A stretch of DNA of 64,000 nt from Orlajensenia sp037404875 (GTDB lineage Bacteria; Actinomycetota; Actinomycetes; Actinomycetales; Microbacteriaceae), in the NCBI RefSeq assembly GCF_037404875.1, contig NZ_JBBELO010000024.1:1-64000 (forward strand), read 5' to 3'. A program made the translations under genes and the position numbers. Under the pieces are notes generated by a model, which saw nothing but the letters and a program-made list of their open reading frames with translations, was not told the origin of the DNA and did no database searches. Each line of letters begins with the position of its first letter. Position 1 is the stretch's first letter. Shown here piece after piece: positions 46,279-54,934 of this stretch.

Positions 46279-46284
46279 ACTCTA
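46279..46284 (-). promoter_or_regulatory. -10 box candidate for atpBEFHAGDC
   Basis: TAGAGT on the minus strand lies in the gap between atpI and atpB. It would give a leader of about 120 bases. No good -35 box is seen. Confidence 0.35.
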
Positions 46285-46326
46285 GCAAGAGAACGCACGC
46301 CAACCGAATCAGAGGGCGCCGATACC

Positions 46327-46818
46327 TTATTCCTCGGTGTCAGTACGCGATCCGCCGGCACGGGAGCCGGGAAGCACAGCGTCGCTCGCGTACGGCATCC
46401 GGGAAGTCGTGACGACGATGACGTCGACGGCGAGGGATCCGATGACGCCTGCCACGACGCTGAGGAAGAGCACCATCGGCTGAATCCAGGGCGCGCCCCG
46501 CAGCACGAGCACGAGCACGACGAAGAGCACGAGCTTCAGCAGCCAGCCGCCCATCACGATGCCGAAGAACGCGCCGACGAACATATCCGATCCCGCGAAG
46601 CGGTTGGCCAGCAGGATGCTGCCTGCCGTGATGCCCATGAAGATGACCGCCATGGCCGTACCCGCGAGGGCGCTGGCCACCCCGGACCACCCGGCCACGA
46701 GGAAACCGACGACGCCCCCGACGACCATGATCACGAGCGCGAGAAGTGCGCTCCAGATGAGTGCGCGGCGCAGCAACGGATTCGAGGTCGGCGTCGGCGA
46801 GGCGGGGGCGGTGCTCAT
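46327..46818 (-). CDS. atpI: AtpI-like membrane protein of the ATP synthase locus
   Basis: This is a 163-residue membrane protein with four helices, placed upstream of atpB as Rv1303 is in M. tuberculosis. AtpI-type proteins help assemble the c-ring in some bacteria but are not essential. The sequence itself is poorly conserved, so the name rests mainly on position, size and helix number. ATG 46818 overlaps the wecA stop in ATGA, with GGAG upstream. The C-terminal tail is charged and disordered. Confidence 0.8.
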   Translation of the reverse strand: MSTAPASPTPTSNPLLRRALIWSALLALVIMVVGGVVGFLVAGWSGVASALAGTAMAVIFMGITAGSILLANRFAGSDMFVGAFFGIVMGGWLLKLVLFVVLVLVLRGAPWIQPMVLFLSVVAGVIGSLAVDVIVVTTSRMPYASDAVLPGSRAGGSRTDTEE

Positions 46819-48104
46819 GAGGGTCTCCTGGTGTCGAGGCGCGCTGCCACGTCGTAGTCGTCGGGGATGCCGTCGTCGTCGAGGTCGATGACGCCCTCGG
46901 ATGCCTCATCGAGCGGGTCGAGCACGGCCGAGTCGGTCGCGCCGGGAGCATCCGGCTCGGTGGACTGGCTGACCGCCTCGATGGCCTTGCGCCGGCTCAG
47001 CGGCGCGAGGGTGAGAGCGGTGCAGACGAAGAAACCGACGACGAGGAAGATGGTCGCCCACCACGTCATGACGTTGAAGTAGAGCGGCAGCACGAAGTAG
47101 AGCAGGCAGCCGATGGAGACCACCGCCGTCCAGCCGTAGAACAGCAGCACCGCGTGCAGGTGCGAGTGGCCCATGTCGAGCAGGCGGTGATGCAGGTGCT
47201 GGCGGTCGGCGCTGAAGGGCGACTTCCCCGCGCGCAGGCGGCGCACGACGGCCAGCCCGAAATCCAGCAGCGGGATCACGAGCACCCCGAAGGGCAGCAG
47301 GATCGGCAGGAAGGCGGGAAGCAGCTGGGAGTTGCTGATGGACTGCGGGTCGATCTGTCCGGTCACCGCGATGGCGGAGGTGGCCATGAGCAGGCCGACG
47401 AGCAGTGCGCCGGCATCCCCCATGAACAACCGTGCCGGATGCCAGTTCAGGGGCAGGAAGCCGGCGCAGGCACCCACGACGAGCGCGGCGATGAGCGAGG
47501 CCAGGTTGAAGTAGTTCGTCGGGGAGGTCTGCTGAACGAGCAGGTAGGTGTAGAGGAAGAAGACGCCGTTCGCGATGAGGGCGACGCCCGCGACGAGGCC
47601 GTCCAGCCCGTCGATGAAGTTGATGGCGTTCATGACGAGCACGATCGCGAGCACGGTGATGATCACGCTCATCCATGAGGATCCCACGGTCGTGAATCCC
47701 CCGACGGGCAGCGAGTAGATCTGAACGCCCTTCCAGGCGACGAGCCCCGCCGCGATGAACTGGCCCGCGAGCTTGGTCATCCAGTCGAGGTCCCAGATGT
47801 CGTCGGCGACGCCGATGAGCACGATGAGCAGGGCGGCTCCGAGGATGGCGAAGATCTGCTGCGGATCGTTGAAGATGATCCGCAGCAGCGGGAACTGCGC
47901 CGAGAACGCCCATGCGGTGCAGAGGGCGACGAGGATGCCGATGAACATCGCGATGCCGCCGAGGCGCGGAGTCGGAGTGGTGTGCACGTCGCGTTCCCGG
48001 ATCTTGGGGTAGAGGCGATAGCGCAGGCTGAGCTTGTGGACGACGATCGAGAGCCCGAAGGTGACGATCGCGGCGATGAACGCGAGCACGACGAAGAGGG
48101 TCAC
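46815..48104 (-). CDS. wecA: Undecaprenyl-phosphate N-acetylglucosaminyl-1-phosphate transferase (WecA/TagO family)
   Basis: This is a 429-residue polytopic membrane enzyme of the MraY/WecA family with about eleven helices. It transfers a sugar-1-phosphate, usually GlcNAc-1-P, to the lipid carrier on the inner face of the membrane and starts cell-wall glycopolymer synthesis. Catalytic motifs are GVADDIWDLDW, NAINFIDGLDGL, and the carbohydrate loop HLHHRLLDMGHSH. The tail after about residue 375 is acidic and disordered. GTG 48104 overlaps the tsaC stop in GTGA. Same place as Rv1302 (rfe) in mycobacteria, where it initiates arabinogalactan linker synthesis; here the polymer may differ. Confidence 0.92.
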   Translation of the reverse strand: MTLFVVLAFIAAIVTFGLSIVVHKLSLRYRLYPKIRERDVHTTPTPRLGGIAMFIGILVALCTAWAFSAQFPLLRIIFNDPQQIFAILGAALLIVLIGVADDIWDLDWMTKLAGQFIAAGLVAWKGVQIYSLPVGGFTTVGSSWMSVIITVLAIVLVMNAINFIDGLDGLVAGVALIANGVFFLYTYLLVQQTSPTNYFNLASLIAALVVGACAGFLPLNWHPARLFMGDAGALLVGLLMATSAIAVTGQIDPQSISNSQLLPAFLPILLPFGVLVIPLLDFGLAVVRRLRAGKSPFSADRQHLHHRLLDMGHSHLHAVLLFYGWTAVVSIGCLLYFVLPLYFNVMTWWATIFLVVGFFVCTALTLAPLSRRKAIEAVSQSTEPDAPGATDSAVLDPLDEASEGVIDLDDDGIPDDYDVAARLDTRRPS

Positions 48105-48817
48105 GGCGATGGCACCCCCGAACCGGCGGGCGCGAGCAGGTCGCCGGCGACCCGGTGGATCTCGTCGCGCCCGATCACGCCCTGGCGCACGATGCGCAGC
48201 AGGCCCTCCGCCCCGTGCAGGTCGGTCGCGTCGACGATGGTCGAGCCGGCTGCGGCCGTCGGCACGCCGCTCGTGCCATAGCCCTGCCCTGCCGCTCCCC
48301 CGTCGAGGTAGACCGAGACGCTCTCGCCGAGCATCGCCACGGCATCCGCCGCCGTGAGCGCCGACGGATGCCCGGTGAGGTTGGCGGAGGACACCGCGAG
48401 CGGCCCCGTCTCGCTCAGCAGCTCGAGGGCGAACCTGTCGGCCGGCATGCGCAGCGCGACGGTGCCCCGCGTCTCGCCGAGGTCCCACTGAAGCGAGGGC
48501 TGGGAACGCACGATGACCGTGAGCCCGCCCGGCCAGAAGGCCTCGACGAGATCGCGCACCAGCGCAGGCACGTCGCTGGCGAGTGCGTCGAGCGTCGGGA
48601 TGCCCGGGATCAGCACCGGGGGCGGCGAGGTTCGGCCGCGCCCTTTCGCGTCGAGCAGCCGCTGCACGGCCGCGGGCGTGAAGGCGTCGGCTGCGACACC
48701 GTAGACGGTGTCGGTCGGCAGAACGACGAGCTCGCCCCGGCCGATCGCGGCGCGTGCGAGCCTCATCCCGGTGAGCAGGTCGGATTCGACCGAGAGATCG
48801 AAGGTGCGTGCAGGCAT
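48101..48817 (-). CDS. tsaC: L-threonylcarbamoyladenylate synthase
   Basis: This is a 238-residue Sua5/YwlC-type enzyme that makes threonylcarbamoyl-AMP from threonine, bicarbonate and ATP for the t6A37 modification of ANN-decoding tRNAs. Hallmarks are VVLPTDTVYGVAADAF, SSANLTGHPSA and STIVDATD. It is the YrdC domain alone, without the C-terminal Sua5 domain. Position between prmC and wecA agrees with mycobacteria, though other genes have been inserted between prmC and it here. ATG 48817 lies 8 bases after TAGAAT. Confidence 0.93.
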   Translation of the reverse strand: MPARTFDLSVESDLLTGMRLARAAIGRGELVVLPTDTVYGVAADAFTPAAVQRLLDAKGRGRTSPPPVLIPGIPTLDALASDVPALVRDLVEAFWPGGLTVIVRSQPSLQWDLGETRGTVALRMPADRFALELLSETGPLAVSSANLTGHPSALTAADAVAMLGESVSVYLDGGAAGQGYGTSGVPTAAAGSTIVDATDLHGAEGLLRIVRQGVIGRDEIHRVAGDLLAPAGSGVPSP

Positions 48818-48825
48818 CGGCCCCA

Positions 48826-48831
48826 ATTCTA
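48826..48831 (-). promoter_or_regulatory. -10 box upstream of tsaC
   Basis: TAGAAT on the minus strand ends 8 bases before the ATG at 48817, so the leader is at most a few bases. This promoter could drive tsaC, wecA and atpI. Confidence 0.5.
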
Positions 48832-48889
48832 GGTCGCCCACCCTGAAGGCTCCTGACACGCCGCTCGGCGCAGGCGGGATACTGGGGTG

Positions 48890-49528
48890 ATGAGCCGACG
48901 CGTCTTCTTCTTCGACTGTGACAAGACGCTGTACGACTACGACTTCCGCAAACGGCTTCCGCGGCTCTCGGAGCTCACCGGCGTCAGCCAGTACCACCTC
49001 GCCGACACCTGGTGGGCGGGCGGCTACGAGCGCTCGGCCGAGGCCGGCGAGATCGCGACGACCGAGGAGTACCTCGCCGCGTTCAACGACGTGACCGGAG
49101 CATCGCTGAGCTTCGAGCAGTGGTGCGAGGCCCGCAGCGCCGCCATGACGCGCATCGACGGGGCGGTCGCGGCGCTCGCCCTCGCATCGCGGCTCGGCAC
49201 CGCTTCGCTGCTCTCGAACAACCCGATCATCTTCAAGGATGCGCTCCCGACCCTCGCCCCCGACGTCGCAGAGCTCGTGGGGACCAACGACCTGATCTCG
49301 GCCGTGCTCGGCGCGCGGAAGCCCGAGCGCCGCATCTACACCCGGGCCATGGGTCGATTCGGCGTGCGCCCGGAGGACGCCTTCTTCGTCGACGATTCGG
49401 CCGCCAACATCCGGGGGGCGGGCGAAGCGGGGATGCGCACCTTCCATCTGGTGCGCACCCCCGACGGCGGCTTCAATACCGATGAGCTCGTTCGGGCCGT
49501 ACAGTCCTTCGCCGACGACGAGGACTGA
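48890..49528 (+). CDS. HAD-family hydrolase (pyrimidine 5'-nucleotidase-like)
   Basis: This is a 212-residue phosphohydrolase of the HAD superfamily. Motif I is FFDCDKTLYD, with Asp9 as nucleophile and Asp11 as acid/base, motif II is LLSNN, the lysine is in ARKPERRIY, and motif IV is FFVDDSAANI. The alpha-helical cap lies between motifs I and II. It resembles the SDT1/pyrimidine 5'-nucleotidase group, but the substrate is not certain. ATG 48890 lies 6 bases after GATACT, a likely -10 box. A GTG at 48887 is the alternative start. It is divergent from tsaC. Confidence 0.88.
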   Translation: MSRRVFFFDCDKTLYDYDFRKRLPRLSELTGVSQYHLADTWWAGGYERSAEAGEIATTEEYLAAFNDVTGASLSFEQWCEARSAAMTRIDGAVAALALASRLGTASLLSNNPIIFKDALPTLAPDVAELVGTNDLISAVLGARKPERRIYTRAMGRFGVRPEDAFFVDDSAANIRGAGEAGMRTFHLVRTPDGGFNTDELVRAVQSFADDED

Positions 49529-49540
49529 ACCCGGCCGTTC

Positions 49541-50356
49541 TCAGCGCGAGCCCGCTCGCCTGCCGAACAGCCAGACGCCCCACACATAGGCGGCCACGAT
49601 GATGAGCAGGGACCAGCCGATCGCCCAGAACGGGCTGGCCCCGGTGTCCGTGCCCGTGAGCAGGCCCCGGATCGTCTCGATGATGGGAGTGATGGGCTGG
49701 TTTTCCGCGATCCAGCGCAGCCAGGTGGGCATCGTGTCCGTCGGCACGAAGGCGCTCGAGAGGTAGGGCAGGAACAGCAGGGCGAAGCCGTAGCCGCTCG
49801 CCGCCTCCACGGTGCGGGCGGCGAGGCCGATCGCGGCGTAGAGCCAGGTGATGGCGAGGATGAACAGGGCGATCACGCCGAGCGCTCCGAGCCAGGCCAC
49901 GACATCCGCGCGGGGGCGGAAGCCGAGGGCGAGCGCCACGGCGATGACGACCGCGGTGGCGCCGAGGTTGCGCACGAGGCTCGCCACCACGTGCCCGGTC
50001 AGCACGCTCATGGCCCGCAGCGGCATGGTGCGGAAGCGCTCGATGATGCCGTTCGTCATGTCCTCCGCCACGTCGACGGCGGTCGAGGACGCGCCGAAAC
50101 CCGCGCAGAGCAGGATGATGCCGGGAACCACGTAGTTCACGTAGTTTCCGCCGGGCTCGATGGCGTTGCCGAACACGAAGGTGAACAGCAGCATGAGCAT
50201 CGTGGGCAGCACGATCGCCATGACGAGGGCGTCGACGTTGCGAACGGTGTGGCGCAGGCTGCGCGTGATCATGACGGCTGTCGTGGTCAGTCGGGCGGGG
50301 CGCCGGCTCGCGCGCCGGATGGCGCCGACCGGCAGGGCGAGAGTTGTCGTGCTCAT
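49541..50356 (-). CDS. ABC-2 type exporter permease (DrrB-like)
   Basis: This is a 271-residue membrane protein with six helices, of the ABC-2/DrrB class (FRTMPLRAMSVLTGHVVASLVRN is the conserved coupling region). With the ATPase encoded just upstream it should form an exporter for a drug or lipid-like compound. ATG 50356 overlaps the ATPase stop in ATGA. The stop faces the HAD gene with 12 bases between. Regulation is probably by the divergent TetR protein. Confidence 0.92.
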   Translation of the reverse strand: MSTTTLALPVGAIRRASRRPARLTTTAVMITRSLRHTVRNVDALVMAIVLPTMLMLLFTFVFGNAIEPGGNYVNYVVPGIILLCAGFGASSTAVDVAEDMTNGIIERFRTMPLRAMSVLTGHVVASLVRNLGATAVVIAVALALGFRPRADVVAWLGALGVIALFILAITWLYAAIGLAARTVEAASGYGFALLFLPYLSSAFVPTDTMPTWLRWIAENQPITPIIETIRGLLTGTDTGASPFWAIGWSLLIIVAAYVWGVWLFGRRAGSR

Positions 50357-51249
50357 GCTGCGATCTCCTCTTCGGTGGTGGAGTGCCCAGTCAGGGCGAG
50401 GAAGACGTCGTCCATGCTCGGCTTGCGCACGACGACGGAGGTGCCGACGGGAACCCCTTCGGCGCTGAGCGCGTCGAGCACGACGCGCAGGCCCGCGAGC
50501 GTTCCGTCGGTCGGCGCCTCGCGGATGACGGTGTCGTCGGCGGAGCGCAGCTCCACGACGTCGCCGCCGACACGTGACTTCAGCTGTGCGGGGGTGCCCT
50601 CCGCGACGATGCGCCCGTTGTCGAGCACGGCGATGCGCTCGGCGAGCGCGTCGGCCTCCTCGAGGTACTGGGTCGTGAGCAGCACGGTGGTCCCGGCAGC
50701 CGCCAGGTCGAGGATCATGGCCCACAGCGCCTGACGGCTGCGGGTGTCCAGGCCCGTCGTGGGTTCGTCGAGGAAGATGACGGGGGGCCAGGCCACGAGT
50801 CCCAGCGCGATGTCGAGCCGGCGCTGCATGCCGCCTGAGTAGTCCTTCACCCGCTTGCCCGCCGCGTCGCCCAGGTCGAACGCGGCCAGAAGTTCCCGTG
50901 CGCGCTCGGCAGCGGCGGCGGCTCCGAACCCCGAGAGGCGCGCGAGCATCCGCAGGTTCTCCTCCCCGGTGAGGACCGCGTCGACGGCCGCGTACTGGCC
51001 GGTGACGCAGATGGCCTCGCGCACGCCGTCGGGATCGGCCGAGACGTCGCATCCCGCGACGAAGGCCTCTCCCCCGTCGAGCCGGGTGAGGGTCGAGAGG
51101 ATGTTGATGAGAGTCGTCTTGCCGGCCCCGTTGGGTCCGAGCAGCGCGAAGACGCTGCCGCGGCGAACGCGCAGGTCGACTCCGTCGAGCACCACGGAGT
51201 CGCCATAGCTCTTGCGCACCCCGCGAACGTCGATGGCGAATTCCGTCAT
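50353..51249 (-). CDS. ABC transporter ATP-binding protein (daunorubicin-resistance DrrA family)
   Basis: This is a 298-residue ATPase of a drug-type exporter. Walker A GPNGAGKTT is at 38-46, the signature YSGGMQRRL at 136-144, Walker B FLDEPT at 158-163, and the C-terminal DrrA-type domain extends from about 220. ATG 51249 has GAAGGACG upstream. It is transcribed away from the TetR gene, across a 136-base gap with repeated CTGTGTAT and palindromic boxes. The exported compound is unknown. Confidence 0.93.
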   Translation of the reverse strand: MTEFAIDVRGVRKSYGDSVVLDGVDLRVRRGSVFALLGPNGAGKTTLINILSTLTRLDGGEAFVAGCDVSADPDGVREAICVTGQYAAVDAVLTGEENLRMLARLSGFGAAAAAERARELLAAFDLGDAAGKRVKDYSGGMQRRLDIALGLVAWPPVIFLDEPTTGLDTRSRQALWAMILDLAAAGTTVLLTTQYLEEADALAERIAVLDNGRIVAEGTPAQLKSRVGGDVVELRSADDTVIREAPTDGTLAGLRVVLDALSAEGVPVGTSVVVRKPSMDDVFLALTGHSTTEEEIAA

Positions 51250-51263
51250 GTCGATCGTCCTTC

Positions 51264-51338
51264 CTGTGTATGGTGGTCAAAGTTCGTGTACGACGTACAT
51301 TCTGTGTATGACGTATACGGTGTTTAAGTGATACACAG
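51264..51338. promoter_or_regulatory. Operator cluster between the TetR gene and the ABC exporter
   Basis: CTGTGTAT occurs at 51264-51271 and 51302-51309, and inverted at 51331-51338. Two perfect palindromes lie among them: TGTAC-GAC-GTACA at 51287-51299 and GTAT-GACGT-ATAC at 51306-51318. The cluster covers the promoters of both divergent genes and is the natural binding region for the TetR protein. The sequence is markedly more AT-rich than its surroundings. Confidence 0.65.
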
Positions 51339-51385
51339 TTTCGGCGTCCGTGTCAAGAACGCCGTCAGCCATCTGGAGGACAGCC

Positions 51386-52363
51386 ATGGCGGAACCGGAG
51401 GACCTCCTCCCCCGCGGCGTGAGCATTGCCTGGGGAATCGCCGAGAACCCGCAGCGGGGACCCAAGCGCGAACTCACGATCGAACGCATCGTCGAGGTCG
51501 CCATCGAGATCGCCGACGCGGAAGGCCTCGCCGCGGTGTCGATGGCGCGCGTGGCCGGCGCGCTCGGGTACACGACGATGTCGCTCTACCGCTACGTGAC
51601 GAGCAAGGACGACCTGCTCGTGCTCATGCAGGATGCCGCATCGGAGGTCCCGGTGCCGGCGGAGGGTTCATCGACCGGGTGGCGCGAGGGCGTGACGCGC
51701 TGGGCGCTCGCCGCCCGGCAGGTGTACCGCGCGCATCCCTGGCTCAACGACATCCCGACCTCGGGGGTTCCGATGACTCCCAACACGCTGCTCATGGCGG
51801 ATTGGATGCTGGGCGAACTCGAGGCGCTGCCGCTGAGTGCGAACGAGAAGATCTCGACCCTCCTGCTGCTGTCGAGTTACATCCGTGCCATGTCGGGCAT
51901 CGAGCGCGACATGAGCCGCACCCGCCCCAGCGGCGGCGAGGTCGACTTCGCCGCACAGTCGGCCGCACTGGCCGCGTTGGTGACGCCCGAGCGTTTCCCG
52001 CACCTCAGCCCCATCGTGTCGGGTGGCGCCTACACCGGCGACCCGAACGACGGGCACGACGACTTCGCCTTCGGACTGGGCCGCATCCTGGACGGTGTCG
52101 CGTTCCATGTCGCGCAACGGGATGCCGGCAGGGCCGGCGCCGATCCGTCGCCCTCCGAACCGGCCGACCTCGAGATTCCGCGCGACAAGGCGGTGCGCGA
52201 GGCGGCCAAGGCACGACGCGAGGTCGAGGGGCGACTGCGCGAGGCGCTCAAGCGCGAGCGCGAGGCGATCAAGAAGGTGCGCGAGCGTGAACGGGAGGCG
52301 GCCAAGCGCGAGGCGGAAGCGGCCAAGCGGGAAGCGGAGAAGCAGGCCGCGGGCAAGGGCTGA
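51386..52363 (+). CDS. TetR-family regulator with a charged helical tail
   Basis: This is a 325-residue regulator. The N-terminal helix-turn-helix is MARVAGALGYTTMSLYRYVTSKDDLL, and a TetR C-terminal ligand domain reaches about residue 255. It then ends in about 60 residues of almost continuous Lys/Arg/Glu/Ala repeats (REAAKARREVEGR, KREREAAKREAEA), which look like a single charged helix or coiled coil. TetR proteins are usually 180-250 residues, so this tail is unusual. ATG 51386 has GGAGGAC 7 bases upstream; GTG 51350 is an alternative. It is divergent from the exporter and probably represses it. Confidence 0.9.
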   Translation: MAEPEDLLPRGVSIAWGIAENPQRGPKRELTIERIVEVAIEIADAEGLAAVSMARVAGALGYTTMSLYRYVTSKDDLLVLMQDAASEVPVPAEGSSTGWREGVTRWALAARQVYRAHPWLNDIPTSGVPMTPNTLLMADWMLGELEALPLSANEKISTLLLLSSYIRAMSGIERDMSRTRPSGGEVDFAAQSAALAALVTPERFPHLSPIVSGGAYTGDPNDGHDDFAFGLGRILDGVAFHVAQRDAGRAGADPSPSEPADLEIPRDKAVREAAKARREVEGRLREALKREREAIKKVREREREAAKREAEAAKREAEKQAAGKG

Positions 52364-52364
52364 C

Positions 52365-53240
52365 TCAGCGCACGGCGCTCGTGGCGCGGTCGCGACCGGT
52401 CAGATCGGCGTGGTGGGCGATCGCGTGCCAGCCGCGGGCCCGCAGCAGGTCGGCGAGAGGCCCGGACTGGTGTTCCGCGTGCTCGATCACGAGCAGTCCA
52501 CCGGCGCGCAGCAGCCGCCAGGCCGTGTCGGCGAGGGCGGTGATCACGTCGAGTCCGCTCGGACCGCCGTACAACGCGAGGGCGGGATCGTGGCGGGCGA
52601 CCTCCGGGTCCTCGGGGACCGCGTCCGCAGGCACGTAGGGCGGATTGGACGCCACGACGCTCACCGTGCCGTCGAGCTCCGGAAACGCCTCGCCGAGGTC
52701 GCCCAGGACGAGAGTGGTGTTCCCGCCCCCGAACTCGGCGACATTGCGTGCGGCCCATGCGTGAGCCTCCGGCGAGAGTTCGACGGCGAAGACCCGGGCG
52801 TGCGGCACCTCGGTCGCGAGCGCGAGGGCGATCGCACCGCTGCCGGTGCCGAGGTCGACCGCGATCGGCTCCGGCTTACCGTCGGCGCGCAGCGCGTCGA
52901 TGGCCAGCTGCGCGAGAAGCTCCGTCTCGGGGCGCGGCACGAAGACGCCGGGACCGACGTGCAACTCGAGGCCGCGGAAGGGGGCGCGGCCGGTGATGTG
53001 CTGCAGCGGCTCGCGGGCCGCCCGTCGATCGACGAGCGCGAGGATGCCCTCCGCCTGTTCGGCCGACGCGACGGCGCCCATGACGATGCGCGCCTGCACT
53101 GCTCCCCTGCTGAGTCCGAGCACGTGGCCGATGAGCAACTCCGCGTCGACGTCGGCCGAGGCGATGCCGGCCGCGGCGAGCCGAGCGACGGCATCCGTTC
53201 TCACGAGCGAGAGGGGCGTTTCACCCTGCGGCATATTCAC
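52365..53240 (-). CDS. prmC: Peptide chain release factor N(5)-glutamine methyltransferase
   Basis: This is a methyltransferase of about 291 residues that methylates the glutamine of the GGQ motif in release factors. The SAM site is VDLGTGSGAIALALA, the substrate motif is SNPPYVPA, and the N-terminal helical domain is present. GTG 53240 lies 7 bases after TACATT, so a leaderless mRNA is likely; ATG 53234 is the alternative. Its partner prfA lies only 1.7 kb away, but cysK and cysE, on the other strand, separate the two. In many bacteria they are adjacent. Confidence 0.92.
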   Translation of the reverse strand: MNMPQGETPLSLVRTDAVARLAAAGIASADVDAELLIGHVLGLSRGAVQARIVMGAVASAEQAEGILALVDRRAAREPLQHITGRAPFRGLELHVGPGVFVPRPETELLAQLAIDALRADGKPEPIAVDLGTGSGAIALALATEVPHARVFAVELSPEAHAWAARNVAEFGGGNTTLVLGDLGEAFPELDGTVSVVASNPPYVPADAVPEDPEVARHDPALALYGGPSGLDVITALADTAWRLLRAGGLLVIEHAEHQSGPLADLLRARGWHAIAHHADLTGRDRATSAVR

Positions 53241-53296
53241 GTGAGGGAATGTAACGTACTCGCCTGTGAGAGCGGGCGTTCCCGGGCCCTCGGCCC

Positions 53297-53302
53297 TAGG
53301 CT
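53297..53302 (+). promoter_or_regulatory. -10 box upstream of cysK
   Basis: TAGGCT lies 50 bases before the cysK ATG, leaving a leader of about 45 bases that contains AAGGG at normal spacing. It lies just inside the space shared with the divergent prmC promoter. Confidence 0.4.
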
Positions 53303-53352
53303 GATCGCTGTCCGAGACTCTCCCCGACGCTCGCCTCTCGAAGGGCCTTCCC

Positions 53353-54288
53353 ATGCCGCAGATCTACGCCAGCATCACCGACGTCGTCGGTCGTACTCCC
53401 CTCGTGCGCCTGAACCGGGTCACCGACGGCGCCGGCGCCACCGTGCTGGCGAAGCTCGAGTTCTACAATCCGTCGGCGAGCGTGAAGGACCGACTGGGTG
53501 TGGCGATCGTGGATGCTGCCGAGGCATCCGGTGAGCTGAAGCCCGGCGGAACGATCGTCGAGGGAACCAGCGGCAACACCGGGATCGCGCTGGCCATGGT
53601 GGGGGCGGCGCGCGGATACCGCGTCGTGCTCGCGATGCCCGAGACCATGAGCACCGAGCGACGCGCACTGCTGCGGGCGTACGGGGCCGAGCTCGTGCTC
53701 ACGCCGGGCTCGGAGGGCATGCGCGGCGCCGTTCAGCGGGCCGAGCAGATCGTGGCCGAGACGCCGGGCGCCGTGCTCGCGCGCCAGTTCGAGAACGCCG
53801 CGAACCCCGAGATCCACCGCCGCACGACCGCCGTGGAGGTCTGGGAGGACACCGACGGCGACGTCGACATCTTCGTCTCGGGCATCGGCACCGGCGGAAC
53901 GCTGACCGGCACCGGTCAGGTGCTCAGGCAGCGCAAGCCCGAAGTGCTCATTGTGGGCGTCGAACCGGCGGAATCGCCGATCCTGAACGGCGGCGCCCCC
54001 GGGCCGCACAAGATCCAGGGCATCGGGGCCAACTTCGTGCCCGCGATCCTGGACCGCGAGGTCTACGACGAGATCATCGACGTGAACATCGACCAGTCGG
54101 TCGCGATGGCCCGCCGCCTGGCGCAAGAGGAGGGCATCCTCGCCGGCATCAGTTCCGGCGCGACGGTGACGGCCGCCGTCGAGCTCGCTCAGCGGCCCGA
54201 GAACGCGGGGAAGACCATCGTGGTCATCGTCGCGAGCTACGGCGAGCGCTACCTCTCCACCGTGCTCTTCGAGGGGCTGCTCGACTGA
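53353..54288 (+). CDS. cysK: Cysteine synthase A
   Basis: This is a 311-residue PLP enzyme that makes cysteine from O-acetylserine and sulfide. The PLP lysine is Lys45 in SASVKDRLG, the phosphate loop is EGTSGNTGIALA, and SGIGTGGTLTG binds the cofactor. The C-terminal GKTIVVIVASYGERYLST block is intact. ATG 53353 follows AAGGG. cysE comes next on the same strand after a 49-base gap with its own -10 box. The two enzymes form the cysteine synthase complex. Confidence 0.97.
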   Translation: MPQIYASITDVVGRTPLVRLNRVTDGAGATVLAKLEFYNPSASVKDRLGVAIVDAAEASGELKPGGTIVEGTSGNTGIALAMVGAARGYRVVLAMPETMSTERRALLRAYGAELVLTPGSEGMRGAVQRAEQIVAETPGAVLARQFENAANPEIHRRTTAVEVWEDTDGDVDIFVSGIGTGGTLTGTGQVLRQRKPEVLIVGVEPAESPILNGGAPGPHKIQGIGANFVPAILDREVYDEIIDVNIDQSVAMARRLAQEEGILAGISSGATVTAAVELAQRPENAGKTIVVIVASYGERYLSTVLFEGLLD

Positions 54289-54325
54289 GGGATGCGGCGT
54301 GGCGCCCGCATCCGTGCGCGGCTCG

Positions 54326-54331
54326 TAGGCT
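54326..54331 (+). promoter_or_regulatory. -10 box of a leaderless promoter for cysE
   Basis: TAGGCT ends 6 bases before the ATG at 54338, with only GGGGCC between. The mRNA would be leaderless. Confidence 0.55.
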
Positions 54332-54337
54332 GGGGCC

Positions 54338-54910
54338 ATGAGCTTCTTCGTCGCGCTGCGTGAAGACATCGCGACGGCGAGATCGCACGACCCGGCGGCG
54401 CGGTCGGCGGTGGAGGTCGCACTGGCCTACTCCGGCGTGCACGCGGTGTGGGGGTACCGTCTCGCCCACCGGCTGTGGGTCGGCGGCTGGCACCTGCCCG
54501 CGCGCCTGCTCTCGCAGCTGCTCCGCTTCCTCACGGGGGTCGAGATCCACCCGGGCGCCCGGATCGGGCGGCGGCTGTTCATCGACCACGGCATAGGCGT
54601 CGTCATCGGCGAGACCGCCGTGCTCGGCGACGACGTGATGCTGTACCACGGCGTCACGCTCGGTGGGAAGAGCCACACCCACCGCCGGGGCGAGAAGCGG
54701 CATCCGACGCTCGAAGACGGCGTGACCGTCGGCGCCGGCGCGAAGGTGCTCGGCGACATCACACTGGGCGCCTGGTCGACGGTCGGCGCCAATGCCGTGG
54801 TGACGAAGGGCTGCGCGCCGCACTCGCTGCTGCTCGGCGTTCCGGCCATCACGCAGCGGGCGACCGACGACGTGACGGAGACGGCGCGCAACGTCGTGCA
54901 CGAGGACTGA
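54338..54910 (+). CDS. cysE: Serine O-acetyltransferase
   Basis: This is a 190-residue enzyme that acetylates serine with acetyl-CoA, the first step of cysteine synthesis. The left-handed beta-helix of hexapeptide repeats starts near residue 70 (HPGARIGRRLFIDHGIGVVIGETAVLGDDVMLYHGVTLGG). It is the short form lacking the long N-terminal helical domain of E. coli CysE. The last residues (VVHED) end in acidic amino acids and not in the Ile that inserts into CysK in other species, so complex formation with CysK is uncertain. It is convergent with prfA, 24 bases apart. Confidence 0.95.
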   Translation: MSFFVALREDIATARSHDPAARSAVEVALAYSGVHAVWGYRLAHRLWVGGWHLPARLLSQLLRFLTGVEIHPGARIGRRLFIDHGIGVVIGETAVLGDDVMLYHGVTLGGKSHTHRRGEKRHPTLEDGVTVGAGAKVLGDITLGAWSTVGANAVVTKGCAPHSLLLGVPAITQRATDDVTETARNVVHED

Positions 54911-54934
54911 GCGCCGCGGACCGACCGGGAGGGC

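Noticed and set aside
46158..46361. 67-codon minus-strand open frame between atpI and atpB
   Set aside because: It overlaps the probable atp promoter region and the end of atpI, and shows no helix or motif typical of ATP synthase accessory proteins.
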